Made by a program: the position numbers and the translations under genes | Shown: positions 1-8,636 of the stretch, piece by piece | How positions within the stretch are numbered: the first letter of the stretch is position 1 | Layout of the letters: the number at the start of each line of letters is the position of its first letter | NCBI GenBank assembly: GCA_051208045.1 | Contig: JBPJFY010000001.1 | Span: forward strand, 124,001-188,000 | From: LZORAL124-50-18 sp051208045 | GTDB taxonomy: Bacteria > Pseudomonadota > Gammaproteobacteria > Pseudomonadales > Oleiphilaceae | Direction: 5' to 3' | Length of the DNA: 64,000 nt | Notes under the pieces: generated by a model | What the model was told of the DNA's origin: nothing | The model's database searches: none | What the model saw: the letters and a program-made list of their open reading frames with translations, nothing else

Positions 1-1
1 T

Positions 2-1753
2 GGTGAACTCAATACGAGCTATCTTGCCTTGGACCATCATGTCGCCTCTGGTCGGGGCGAGCAGGTTGCGCTGATCTATGATTCGCCGGTGACGGGCACG
101 AAGGCGTCCTACACGTATCGCGAGCTTACAGAGGCTGTTGCATTGTTCGCAGGCGTTTTGGCCGGGCAGGGGATCGAAAAAGGGGATCGGGTGGTTATTT
201 ATATGCCTATGATACCTCAGGCGGCGATAGCCATGCTGGCCTGCGCCAGGCTGGGCGCGATCCACTCGGTTGTGTTTGGTGGGTTTGCGCCGCATGAACT
301 GGCCGTGCGTATTGATGATGCCACGCCCAAGGCAATTCTTTCTGCATCTTGCGGTGTCGAAGTGAGTCGTGTGATTCCCTACAAGCCACTGCTCGATAGC
401 GCGCTGCAAAAATCAACACATCAACCGGAGTTCACCGTGATTTATCAGCGGCCAGAACTCAAGTGTGAATTGCTTGCTGCGGGCACGCAGAAGGGCCGCT
501 GTCCTGATCTGGACTGGCAGGCCTGTGTGCGCGAGGCAGAGTCGGTTGGCCCAACCCCTGTGCGGTCGACAGATCCTTTATATATTCTGTATACCTCGGG
601 TACCACCGGAAAGCCGAAGGGGGTAGTGCGAGATAATGGCGGACACGCCGTCGCTATGCATTACAGCATGGACGTGGTGTATGGCATGAAGGCTGGGGAA
701 GTCTTTTGGGCTGCTTCGGATGTGGGGTGGGTTGTTGGCCATTCCTACATCGTTTATGCCCCGCTTATCTATGGATGTACGACAGTGCTTTACGAAGGCA
801 AGCCGGTGAAAACACCGGATGCGGGGGCATTCTGGCGTGTCATTTCCGAATATCAGGTCGCCGCAATGTTCACGGCACCCACCGCATTCCGGGCGGTAAA
901 AAAGGAAGATCCGGATGCAAAGTTACTGCAACAGTATGATGTGCGTTGTTTGAAGCGGCTGTTTTTGGCAGGGGAGCGGTTGGACCCGCCGACGTGTGAA
1001 TGGTTGATGGAGCGGGTTAAAGTGCCGGTGTTGGATCACTGGTGGCAAACCGAAACTGGCTGGGCGATTGCCTGTAACCCGATTGGCATCGAGCCCATGA
1101 CCGTGAAAACCGGATCTGCAACACTGCCGACCCCGGGATTTGATGTGAAGATAGTACAATCCAATGGTGATGAATGCGGGGTAGGGGAACAGGGCGCGAT
1201 TTGCGTTGCCCTGCCTTTGCCGCCGGGCTGCCTTCCCACAATATGGGGCAATCCTGAGCGTTTCTTCGCAGGTTATCTGGCCGCCTATCCTGGGTACTAC
1301 CTGACCGGCGATGCAGGCTATGTAGATGAGGACGGCTACCTGTTTGTGATGGGTCGTACGGACGATGTGATCAATGTCGCTGGTCACCGGCTGTCCACCG
1401 GGGAAATGGAAGAAATCGTTGGCGGACATCCTGCCGTTGCGGAATGCGCTGTGTTTGGTGTGCAAGATGCGCTCAAAGGTGAATTGCCTATGGGGATGGT
1501 GGTTTTAAAAGACGGCGTTGAGCTGGATTGTGGTGCGCTGGAGCATGAACTGCTGCAGCGGGTTCGTCAGGAAATCGGGGCTATCGCGTGCTTCAATCGA
1601 GCGATCGTGGTAGATCGCCTGCCGAAAACTCGCTCCGGGAAGATTTTGCGTCGGACGCTCAGGCAGATGGTCAATGGCGAGGCGTACAATATTCCTTCAA
1701 CGATCGATGACCCGGCCGTGCTTGACGAGATTCGCGCAAAACTGGCTGTGTAA
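2..1753 (+). CDS. prpE: Propionyl-CoA/acetyl-CoA synthetase (5' end outside window)
   Basis: AMP-forming acyl-CoA synthetase that activates propionate or acetate with ATP and CoA in the cytoplasm. The frame is open from base 2, so the real start lies upstream; the first in-frame start-like codon inside the window is TTG at 29. The P-loop-like motif YTSGTTGKPKGVVRDNGG, the A8-type block YLTGDAGYVDEDGYLFVMGR and the C-terminal catalytic lysine block LPKTRSGKILRRTLR are all intact. The GVVRDNGGHAVAM extension and the C-terminal ending NIPSTIDDPAVL resemble PrpE (propionyl-CoA synthetase) more than Acs. About 584 residues are visible, close to the family's full length of roughly 630. Acetate cannot be excluded as the substrate. 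It converges with the next gene, which lies on the other strand. Confidence 0.85.
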   Translation, partial: GELNTSYLALDHHVASGRGEQVALIYDSPVTGTKASYTYRELTEAVALFAGVLAGQGIEKGDRVVIYMPMIPQAAIAMLACARLGAIHSVVFGGFAPHELAVRIDDATPKAILSASCGVEVSRVIPYKPLLDSALQKSTHQPEFTVIYQRPELKCELLAAGTQKGRCPDLDWQACVREAESVGPTPVRSTDPLYILYTSGTTGKPKGVVRDNGGHAVAMHYSMDVVYGMKAGEVFWAASDVGWVVGHSYIVYAPLIYGCTTVLYEGKPVKTPDAGAFWRVISEYQVAAMFTAPTAFRAVKKEDPDAKLLQQYDVRCLKRLFLAGERLDPPTCEWLMERVKVPVLDHWWQTETGWAIACNPIGIEPMTVKTGSATLPTPGFDVKIVQSNGDECGVGEQGAICVALPLPPGCLPTIWGNPERFFAGYLAAYPGYYLTGDAGYVDEDGYLFVMGRTDDVINVAGHRLSTGEMEEIVGGHPAVAECAVFGVQDALKGELPMGMVVLKDGVELDCGALEHELLQRVRQEIGAIACFNRAIVVDRLPKTRSGKILRRTLRQMVNGEAYNIPSTIDDPAVLDEIRAKLAV

Positions 1754-1782
1754 GCGCTGTCAGGCCGGGCGTTATCAGGCGT

Positions 1783-2358
1783 TCAGCGTGGTGTGATCAG
1801 TGTGGTGGACTGCGTCTGAATATTCGTCAAATACTGACTGCCCCGGCTGGCACCGTCCAATCCATGGGACATGTTTTCCGTCTGGACTCGCTGGATGTTG
1901 GCATTGACGGTGATAGAGAGGCCGTTTTCTTTCTGCTCGCTCAGGATGCTGGACAAGCGAGGATCTGAGATAGACAGGCTTTTACCGTATTTGCTGGTAC
2001 TGCCATGGGTCTCGATCGATTCAAAGACGCCACTGTCCAGTTTCTGGGATTCATGGGCAGATACGACAGGGGTGTCCAGATCAGTGGGCTCGTCCTGGCT
2101 TCTACGGGAGTTGTCATCGGCGTGTGTAATCGCGCTGCCCAGGTCGCTTGAGTCTGGTGTGACGGCTTCAACAACGTCGCCTGCGGCGGTTTCGCCGGAA
2201 ACATTCAGCAGTGCTTCCAGAGATTGTGATTCCGCACTGACGGTGCCCATGTCTGTTTCACTGAGTGGTCGGATAGCCTCTGCCGTGGTTGCCAGCAGAA
2301 GTAAGCTGCACAGGGATGCCGCGTGAGCGACTGGTTTAAGGCGCGATTGTGTGTACAT
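1783..2358 (-). CDS. Small secreted protein, DUF6160-like N-terminus
   Basis: Unknown function; predicted export. The chosen ATG at 2358 has an AGAGGT Shine-Dalgarno about seven bases upstream and begins a clear signal peptide (MYTQSRLKPVAHAASLCSLLLLATTAEA). An ATG further up at 2415 lies inside a palindrome and would put 19 polar residues before the signal peptide, so I reject it. The mature N-terminus IRPLSETDMGTVSAESQ resembles the short PLSDxxMxxVSG stretch that opens DUF6160-type surface proteins of pseudomonads, but the resemblance is limited to that stretch. The remainder (191 residues in all) is rich in Ser, Thr, Glu and Asp, with no transmembrane segment or cysteine pattern, so it is probably periplasmic or surface-exposed. 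Confidence 0.55.
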   Translation of the reverse strand: MYTQSRLKPVAHAASLCSLLLLATTAEAIRPLSETDMGTVSAESQSLEALLNVSGETAAGDVVEAVTPDSSDLGSAITHADDNSRRSQDEPTDLDTPVVSAHESQKLDSGVFESIETHGSTSKYGKSLSISDPRLSSILSEQKENGLSITVNANIQRVQTENMSHGLDGASRGSQYLTNIQTQSTTLITPR

Positions 2359-2400
2359 GAGCGTGACCTCTGAGCACCGTAGAGAGTGTTGTGCGCTAAG

Positions 2401-2414
2401 TGTACACGTGTACA
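2401..2414. promoter_or_regulatory. Perfect 14-bp palindrome, candidate operator
   Basis: TGTACACGTGTACA is an exact palindrome 43 bases upstream of the secreted-protein start at 2358. A half-site copy (TGTACA) recurs at the start codon of that gene. Length and symmetry suit a homodimeric repressor or activator, but the regulator cannot be named. Confidence 0.45.
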
Positions 2415-2415
2415 T

Positions 2416-2964
2416 TTAGTGAGTAAAAAAGCGACGCAGAAAATGAGAACTGGTTCAAAATTGTTGGGTGGCGAAGGGAAAACGAAAAAAGTGGTAATAT
2501 TACGACAAATGAGTGGGTATCCTCCGAAAGTACCCTCGTTTTTTCTTCAATTCATGGTAGACTGCCTACTCAATTTTACGCATCAGGCGGAAATTTTCCC
2601 GAATGACCACTAGACTGATAGGTATGCCTGTCAGTGGCGCGTCTTCGCAGCCGGGAGCACTGTTGACTCCCTCGTGCTGTTGAAACAGCCAGGAACGTTA
2701 TAAACATAAGAACAGGTCACGGGCCAAAACAGCAATGCTGACTCAATGAATCCTTGATTCGCTTGGGGACAAACCAAAATGTACGACGCCCATAAGGTAG
2801 TCGTGCAGCTTGTGTACTGTGATCTGGTATCTGGCAGGAATGGCTGTCTGGTATCCGATGCAGGATGGGGCTATCTGCGTCTTTCATGCTACCAGTGTGA
2901 TCGCTTTAGCTGCTATGAATCACGAGCTTTTTATTTACTTTGGTTTGACTCGAAGGAGAGCGAA
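2416..2964 (+). promoter_or_regulatory. Intergenic region and structured leader upstream of aceE
   Basis: About 550 bases hold no convincing gene; the open frames here lack ribosome sites and protein-like composition. The part nearest aceE contains consecutive short hairpins: CTGATAGG/CCTGTCAG with loop TATG (2615-2634), GGGAG/CTCCC (2653-2671) and GCTGT/ACAGC with loop TGAA (2676-2689). They probably belong to a long aceE 5' leader; an independent small RNA is also possible. No known riboswitch consensus was recognised. Confidence 0.35.
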
Positions 2965-5625
2965 ATGCACGAGGATGTCGATCCTATTGAAACCCAGGAA
3001 TGGCTTGAAGCATTGGAGTCAGTGCTTGAGCAAGAAGGTGTTGACCGGGCTTCCTACCTATTGACACGCCTGTCAGAAAGAGCGACGAGAGAAGGCACGC
3101 AACTGCCTTACTCCATCATCACGCCGTATCGGAATACCATCCCCGTGACAAAAGAGGCTCGAATGCCCGGCGATCTGTTTATGGAGCGCAGAATACGCTC
3201 ACTGATTCGCTGGAATGCCCTGGCCATGGTACTGCGGGCGAATAAGCGACCCGGCGAATTGGGTGGTCACATCTCCTCCTTTGCGTCTATTGCGACCATT
3301 ATTGATGTGGGATTCAATTATTTTTTCAACGCGGGCACCGAAGGTACGGAATCGGATCTGATTTATTTTCAGGGGCATTCGTCACCGGGTGTGTATGCAC
3401 GCTCTTTTCTTGAGGGGCGTTTGACCGAAGAGCAACTGGACAGTTTCCGTAACGAGGTGGATGGCAATGGTCTGCCTTCGTATCCGCATCCCTGGTTGAT
3501 GCCTGGGTATTGGCAGTTCCCAACGGTATCGATGGGCTTGGGGCCGTTACAGGCGATTTATCAGGCGCATGTGATGAAGTATTTGCACAATCGGGAGCTG
3601 ATCAACAAGGGCCATCGTAAGGTCTGGTGTTTTGTGGGGGATGGGGAAACGGACGAGCCGGAAACCCTGGGCTCCATCGCGCTGGCAGGACGTGAGAAGC
3701 TTGATAATCTTATCTTTGTCGTCAACTGTAATCTGCAGCGTCTGGATGGCCCGGTGCGGGGCAATGGCAAAATCATTCAAGAGCTGGAGGGCGTGTTCCG
3801 CGGCGCAGGCTGGAATGTGATTAAAGTGGTGTGGGGGCGACTGTGGGACCCACTGTTTGAGAAGGATAGCTCCGGAATTATGCAGCGCGCCATGGATGAG
3901 TTTGTGGATGGCGAAATGCAGAACTTCAAGAGTAATGGGGCGGCCTATACCCGTAAGCACTTCTTTGGCAAATACCCTGAACTTGCGAAGATGGTTGAGC
4001 ACCTGACTGATGAAGACATTGGTAAGTTGAATCGTGGTGGGCATGATCCGTATAAAGTATACGCTGCGTTTCATAAGGCAGTGAATCATACAGGGCAGCC
4101 AACCGTGGTGCTGGCCCACACCATCAAAGGCTATGGTTTCGGCAAGGCAGGTGAAGCGCAAAACACGACGCACTCACTGAAGAAACTGGACATGGAAACC
4201 TTGCAGTATTTCCGCGATCGTTTCGGTATTCCTCTGAGTGATGAAGAGCTGGCGGATGCGCCCTACTACCGCCCGGCACCGGACAGCCCAGAAATTCTAT
4301 ACATGAAAAAGCGCAGGGAGGCCTTGGGGGGCTATTATCCCAAGCGTCGCCAGGACTCCCAGCCCATTCAGATTCCGGACCTGGCCAGCATGGAGACCCA
4401 TTTGAAGGGCTCCGGTGATCGAGAGATTTCCACCACCATGGCGTTTGTTCGCGTGTTGGCTTCGCTCACTAAAGATAAGCGCATCGGCAGTCGCGTGGTA
4501 CCCATCGTACCGGATGAGGCTCGTACCTTCGGCATGGAAGGCATGTTCCGTCAGCTGGGCATTTATACCGACGAAGGCCAGAAGTACGTTCCGAATGATC
4601 GTGATCAGGTCATGTACTACCGGGAAGATAAAAGCGGGCAGATTCTGGAAGAAGGGATTAATGAGGCGGGAGCCATGTCGGCCTGGATGGCTTGTGCGAC
4701 CTCCTACAGCACGAACGATTATCCGTTGATTCCCTTCTATGTGTTCTACTCCATGTTCGGATTCCAGCGTGTCGGCGATTTGGCCTGGGCGGCCGGTGAC
4801 ATGCGCGCGCGCGGATTCCTCGTGGGCGGTACGTCTGGAAGAACCACGCTGAATGGCGAAGGATTGCAGCATCAGGATGGCCACAGCCACGTCCTGGCGG
4901 GCACGATACCGAACTGCAAAGCCTACGACCCGGCTTATGGGTACGAGATTGCTGTCATTGTTCAGGATGGTATGCATCGGATGTACCAGGAGAATGAAAA
5001 TGTGTACTACTACCTGACGGTGATGAATGAGACGTATGTTCAACCCGCGATGCCAGAGGGTGTGGAGTCCGGCATATTGTCAGGCATGTACGAGCTTGAG
5101 CAGGTCAGAACTGCGACCCCTGATGTGAAACGCCACGTTCAGCTGTTGGGAAGTGGGGCGATTCTGAATGAAGTCAGAGCCGCAGCCCAGTTGTTGAAAG
5201 ACGATTTTGACGTGTCTTCGGACGTGTGGAGCGTGACCAGTTTCAATGAGCTGGCACGGGATGGTAACCACGTACGCCGCTGGAATCTGCTTCATCCCGA
5301 GGATACGCCGAAAGAAGCCTATATCACCCAGTGCCTGAAAGATCGGCCGGGGCCCGTGGTTGCCTCTACGGATTACATCAAACTGTATGGTGAGCAGGTG
5401 CGCGCTTTTGTTCCTTCGGAGTATACCGTTTTGGGGACCGATGGATTCGGGCGCAGTGATACGCGCGAAAAGTTGCGCAGCTTCTTTGAGGTGGACCGAT
5501 ACTTTGTGGTGGTGGCAGCTCTGGAGTCGCTGGCCAATCAGGGAGTGCTTGAGCGCACAGTGATCGTTGACGCCATGCGGAAATACGATATCGATCGTAA
5601 CAAACCGAACCCGGTTACCTGCTGA
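2965..5625 (+). CDS. aceE: Pyruvate dehydrogenase E1 component
   Basis: Homodimeric thiamine-diphosphate E1 of the pyruvate dehydrogenase complex; it decarboxylates pyruvate and acetylates the lipoyl groups of E2. The 886-residue length matches the E. coli enzyme (887). The TPP/Mg motif GDGETDEPETLGS followed by NCNLQRLDGPVRGNGK is present. The start ATG at 2965 is preceded by AAGGAG and gives the expected N-terminus MHEDVDPIETQEWLEALE. The frame stays open to an ATG at 2779, but the extra 62 residues are cysteine-rich and unlike any E1 N-terminus. aceF follows after 15 bases, so the two are co-transcribed. No lpd (E3) gene and no pdhR lie in the window. Confidence 0.97.
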   Translation: MHEDVDPIETQEWLEALESVLEQEGVDRASYLLTRLSERATREGTQLPYSIITPYRNTIPVTKEARMPGDLFMERRIRSLIRWNALAMVLRANKRPGELGGHISSFASIATIIDVGFNYFFNAGTEGTESDLIYFQGHSSPGVYARSFLEGRLTEEQLDSFRNEVDGNGLPSYPHPWLMPGYWQFPTVSMGLGPLQAIYQAHVMKYLHNRELINKGHRKVWCFVGDGETDEPETLGSIALAGREKLDNLIFVVNCNLQRLDGPVRGNGKIIQELEGVFRGAGWNVIKVVWGRLWDPLFEKDSSGIMQRAMDEFVDGEMQNFKSNGAAYTRKHFFGKYPELAKMVEHLTDEDIGKLNRGGHDPYKVYAAFHKAVNHTGQPTVVLAHTIKGYGFGKAGEAQNTTHSLKKLDMETLQYFRDRFGIPLSDEELADAPYYRPAPDSPEILYMKKRREALGGYYPKRRQDSQPIQIPDLASMETHLKGSGDREISTTMAFVRVLASLTKDKRIGSRVVPIVPDEARTFGMEGMFRQLGIYTDEGQKYVPNDRDQVMYYREDKSGQILEEGINEAGAMSAWMACATSYSTNDYPLIPFYVFYSMFGFQRVGDLAWAAGDMRARGFLVGGTSGRTTLNGEGLQHQDGHSHVLAGTIPNCKAYDPAYGYEIAVIVQDGMHRMYQENENVYYYLTVMNETYVQPAMPEGVESGILSGMYELEQVRTATPDVKRHVQLLGSGAILNEVRAAAQLLKDDFDVSSDVWSVTSFNELARDGNHVRRWNLLHPEDTPKEAYITQCLKDRPGPVVASTDYIKLYGEQVRAFVPSEYTVLGTDGFGRSDTREKLRSFFEVDRYFVVVAALESLANQGVLERTVIVDAMRKYDIDRNKPNPVTC

Positions 5626-5640
5626 TAGAAGGAGCGAACG

Positions 5641-7260
5641 ATGAGTATTCAAGAAGTGAAAGTTCCGGACATTGGCGGTAGCGAAGATGTCGAGGTCATC
5701 GAGCTGTGTGTTGGACCCGGTGATCGTATTGAAGTGGATGACTCCATTCTTGTGCTGGAGTCTGATAAAGCCACCATGGAAGTGCCAGCGCCTATGGCTG
5801 GGACGATCAAGGAAATGAGAGTGGCGGTCGGTGACAAGGTCAGCGAAGGTGCGCTGGTGTTGTTACTGGAAACAGAGACTGATGCTCCTCCGGCCAGCCC
5901 GGAAGCCCCGGCACCTGCATCCGAGACGGAAGCCGAGCCCCCGGTTGCGCCCAAACCTGCTGCTGCCGATGCGGTAGAGCACGTGGTGGTTGCCGTGCCG
6001 GACATCGGTTCTGATTCGGCCACAGTCATCGAGCTGTGCGTTGCCGTCGGGGATGAAGTGGACGTGGATGACTCGTTGGTTGTGCTGGAGTCAGACAAGG
6101 CCACGATGGAAGTGCCATCAACGGCAAAAGGCAAAGTTACCAAGGTGTTGTTGAACCTTGAGGATAAGGTGGGTGAAGGTGTCGCGATTGTTGAGCTGGC
6201 GTCGGTGGCGCAGAGCAGTGCTTCTGCTGTAAGCGAAACGGTGCAGACTGCACCGCCAGTAACGACTGCGCCGAGTGGGGCGGTGATCCCGCAAGCAGCA
6301 TCAGCAAAATCTGCCGCGCCGACCGAGGCAGCAAGTGCGCTGGACGGTGAAGAGCGGCGCGTGCACGCAGGTCCGGCCGTGAGAAAATTGGCTCGGGAGT
6401 TTGGTGTGGAGCTGCACCAGGTGACTGGTTCCGGGCCGCGCTCGCGAATCCTCAAAGAGGATGTGCAGAATTTCGTCAAGCAGAGTTTGAAGTCCGTCGG
6501 AGCGACATCCCGGGGTGTCGGCTCAGGCATTCCGGAAGTGAAGCTGCCAGACTTCAGTCAGTTTGGTGAGATTTCCCGTCGGCCGATGAGCAAGATCCAC
6601 AAAGTGACCGCCGACAACATGCACAAGGCATGGCTGAATGTACCACATGTCACACAGTTTGAAGAGGCAGACATTACCGACCTGGAAACGTTTCGAAAAG
6701 CAAACAAGGGCTTGGCAGACGTGAAAGGCGTGAAGCTCACACCCATGCCGTTTCTGCTGAAGGCCTGTGCCTATGCCATTCGGGCTTTGCCACAGTTTAA
6801 CGTATCGCTCGATATGGATAAGCAGGAGGTAATTGAAAAGTCTTATGTGCATATCGGTCTGGCCGTAGATACGCCCAGCGGCTTGGTGGTGCCGGTGATA
6901 CGGGATGTGGACAAGAAAGGTATCTGGGAGCTGGCGGAAGAGACTGTCGCGCTCGCGCAGAAAGCGAAAGACAAAAAGTTGATGCCGGCGGAAATGCAGG
7001 GAGGGTGCTTCACCATCTCCAGCCTGGGTGGTCTTGGCGGCACTGCGTTTACTCCCATCGTGAATACCCCCGAGGTGGCGATTCTCGGGGTATCCAAGGC
7101 CAGTATGAAGCCTGTATGGGATGGATCGCAGTTCGCGCCACGGCTGATGCTGCCTTTGTCATTGTCCTATGATCATCGAGCAATTAACGGTGCAGATGCG
7201 GCGCGCTTCACGACGCTTTTGGCGCAACTCCTGGGAGATATCCGGCACATGCTGCTGTAG
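5641..7260 (+). CDS. aceF: Pyruvate dehydrogenase E2, dihydrolipoyl acetyltransferase
   Basis: Core acetyltransferase of the pyruvate dehydrogenase complex; it transfers acetyl groups from lipoamide to CoA. Domains in order: lipoyl domain 1 with ESDKATMEVP (lipoyl-lysine K43), an Ala/Pro-rich linker, lipoyl domain 2 (K153), a second Ala/Pro/Thr linker, the peripheral E1/E3-binding domain (AGPAVRKLAREFGVEL, about residues 243-280), and the catalytic domain with SYDHRAINGADAARF (active-site H512). The position often occupied by Asp after HRxI is Asn here, as I recall for pseudomonad AceF. Two lipoyl domains rather than the three of E. coli is the common arrangement in Pseudomonas-like gammaproteobacteria. 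GGAGCGA precedes the start. Confidence 0.96.
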   Translation: MSIQEVKVPDIGGSEDVEVIELCVGPGDRIEVDDSILVLESDKATMEVPAPMAGTIKEMRVAVGDKVSEGALVLLLETETDAPPASPEAPAPASETEAEPPVAPKPAAADAVEHVVVAVPDIGSDSATVIELCVAVGDEVDVDDSLVVLESDKATMEVPSTAKGKVTKVLLNLEDKVGEGVAIVELASVAQSSASAVSETVQTAPPVTTAPSGAVIPQAASAKSAAPTEAASALDGEERRVHAGPAVRKLAREFGVELHQVTGSGPRSRILKEDVQNFVKQSLKSVGATSRGVGSGIPEVKLPDFSQFGEISRRPMSKIHKVTADNMHKAWLNVPHVTQFEEADITDLETFRKANKGLADVKGVKLTPMPFLLKACAYAIRALPQFNVSLDMDKQEVIEKSYVHIGLAVDTPSGLVVPVIRDVDKKGIWELAEETVALAQKAKDKKLMPAEMQGGCFTISSLGGLGGTAFTPIVNTPEVAILGVSKASMKPVWDGSQFAPRLMLPLSLSYDHRAINGADAARFTTLLAQLLGDIRHMLL

Positions 7261-7289
7261 GTTGGTCTCAACGCTCCACCGCCTTTCAT

Positions 7290-7315
7290 GCCCGACGTTG
7301 TACGTCGGGCTTTTT
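7290..7315 (+). terminator. Rho-independent terminator after aceEF
   Basis: A perfect 9-bp stem GCCCGACGT/ACGTCGGGC with a three-base loop is followed directly by TTTTT. It lies 30 bases after the aceF stop and closes the aceEF transcript. Confidence 0.92.
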
Positions 7316-7449
7316 ATATCCGTAAATAATTGTGTAATTTACGTCCCTTTATTGGTGCATCGGCTATATTTAGAAGGTGGTGATTTGGAAGAGCATGACC
7401 CTAAAATGCTCGAATCAGCAGCGCAATCAATCGACGGGGTGAGGTGTGA

Positions 7450-8622
7450 ATGAGAGTCAGGCAATTCATCTACTATCCTGCTAAGGGCTGGGTGAACGGC
7501 CGGGCGAGCGATGGTGACAGCGGCGATCTGCCCTTCTCCCCACAGGTTCTGCTGGCGTTTGGTTCCGGTCGCGAGTGCAACGGCGACATTCTGTTGAAGT
7601 GGCGAGCCAAGTGTTTTCCCGGGGTGCCCATCCTCGGTTGCTCCACGGCGGGGGAAATTGTAGACGCTGAGATCCTGGTCAATTCGATGGTGATTACCGC
7701 CATTCAATTTGATTTGGCCCGTGTGGAAATCGAGCATGCGTATTTAAAGAGTTTTCGCGCCAGTCGTGGTCATACGGCCAGTTACCAGGTGGGCCGCTAT
7801 CTGGGCGGAAAATTTGAAAAGGAAGATTTGCGCTTGTTGTTTGTGCTTTCTGACGGCACCCAAGTGAATGGTTCAGAATTGGTGGCTGGATTACAGTCCG
7901 GTGCCGGGAGTCAGGTCGTGATTACCGGTGGATTGGCGGCCGATGGCAAACGCTTTCAAGAGACGCAGGTCATTGTGAATGAGCGTTATGGTGCAGGCAT
8001 TGTCGGCGCCATTGGGCTTTATGGGGAGAGTCTGGATGTTCGCCATGGTTCCTTTGGTGGCTGGGATCCGTTCGGCCCGGATCGGCGGGTCACTCGCTCC
8101 CAGGGAAACGTGCTTTATGAGCTGGACGGCCGCAGTGCGCTTGCGCTGTACAAAGAATATCTGGGCGAATATGCCGTTGATTTACCGGCTTCCGGATTGC
8201 TGTTCCCCCTCAGTCTGCGTGAAGAAAATGGTGCTCGGGTTGTCCGAACGCTGCTCGGCATTGATGAGGAAGCACAAAGTATGACGTTTGCTGGAAATGT
8301 CCCGGAAGGGGGCTACGTGCGTTTGATGCGAGCCAATTTTGAACGTCTCATTGAAGGTGCGTATGAGGCCGCGAAACTCAGTCTGGCAGACCCGGAATAT
8401 GGACCAGAGATGGCGATACTGATCAGCTGTGTGGGGCGGCGTCTGGTCTTGCAACAACGTGCGGAGGAAGAGTTGGAAGAGGTGCGTGAGGTGTTGGGCG
8501 AACAGGCGATGATGACGGGTTTTTATTCCTATGGCGAGATCAGCCCTCTTGCAGGGTCGTTGGATTGTGCACTTCACAATCAAACCATGACCATTACCAC
8601 GCTTCGTGAATCCAGGAAATAG
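7450..8622 (+). CDS. FIST N/C-domain signal transduction protein
   Basis: Cytoplasmic FIST protein (FIST_N about residues 30-230, FIST_C about 235-385). Typical features are the GCSTAGEI block near residue 60, LFVLSDGTQVNGSELVAGL, VITGGLAADG, and the C-terminal GFYSYGEISP with LHNQTMT. FIST proteins are small-ligand sensors; one branch, NosP, binds heme and nitric oxide and sits next to c-di-GMP enzymes or histidine kinases. The neighbour 14 bases downstream is a GGDEF-EAL protein, so this protein probably controls c-di-GMP turnover. The ligand cannot be told from sequence. Start: ATG with a GAGGTG site just upstream. No signal peptide or membrane segment. Confidence 0.85.
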   Translation: MRVRQFIYYPAKGWVNGRASDGDSGDLPFSPQVLLAFGSGRECNGDILLKWRAKCFPGVPILGCSTAGEIVDAEILVNSMVITAIQFDLARVEIEHAYLKSFRASRGHTASYQVGRYLGGKFEKEDLRLLFVLSDGTQVNGSELVAGLQSGAGSQVVITGGLAADGKRFQETQVIVNERYGAGIVGAIGLYGESLDVRHGSFGGWDPFGPDRRVTRSQGNVLYELDGRSALALYKEYLGEYAVDLPASGLLFPLSLREENGARVVRTLLGIDEEAQSMTFAGNVPEGGYVRLMRANFERLIEGAYEAAKLSLADPEYGPEMAILISCVGRRLVLQQRAEEELEEVREVLGEQAMMTGFYSYGEISPLAGSLDCALHNQTMTITTLRESRK

Positions 8623-8636
8623 CGGGCGGGCACGCA

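Noticed and set aside
2779..2964. N-terminal extension of the aceE frame
   Set aside because: The extra 62 residues are cysteine-rich and unlike any E1; the ATG at 2965 has AAGGAG and gives the canonical N-terminus and length.
5649..6530. 293-codon open frame antisense to aceF
   Set aside because: It mirrors the Ala/Pro/Ser-rich linkers of aceF; its composition is a low-complexity Ser/Thr shadow with no ribosome site.
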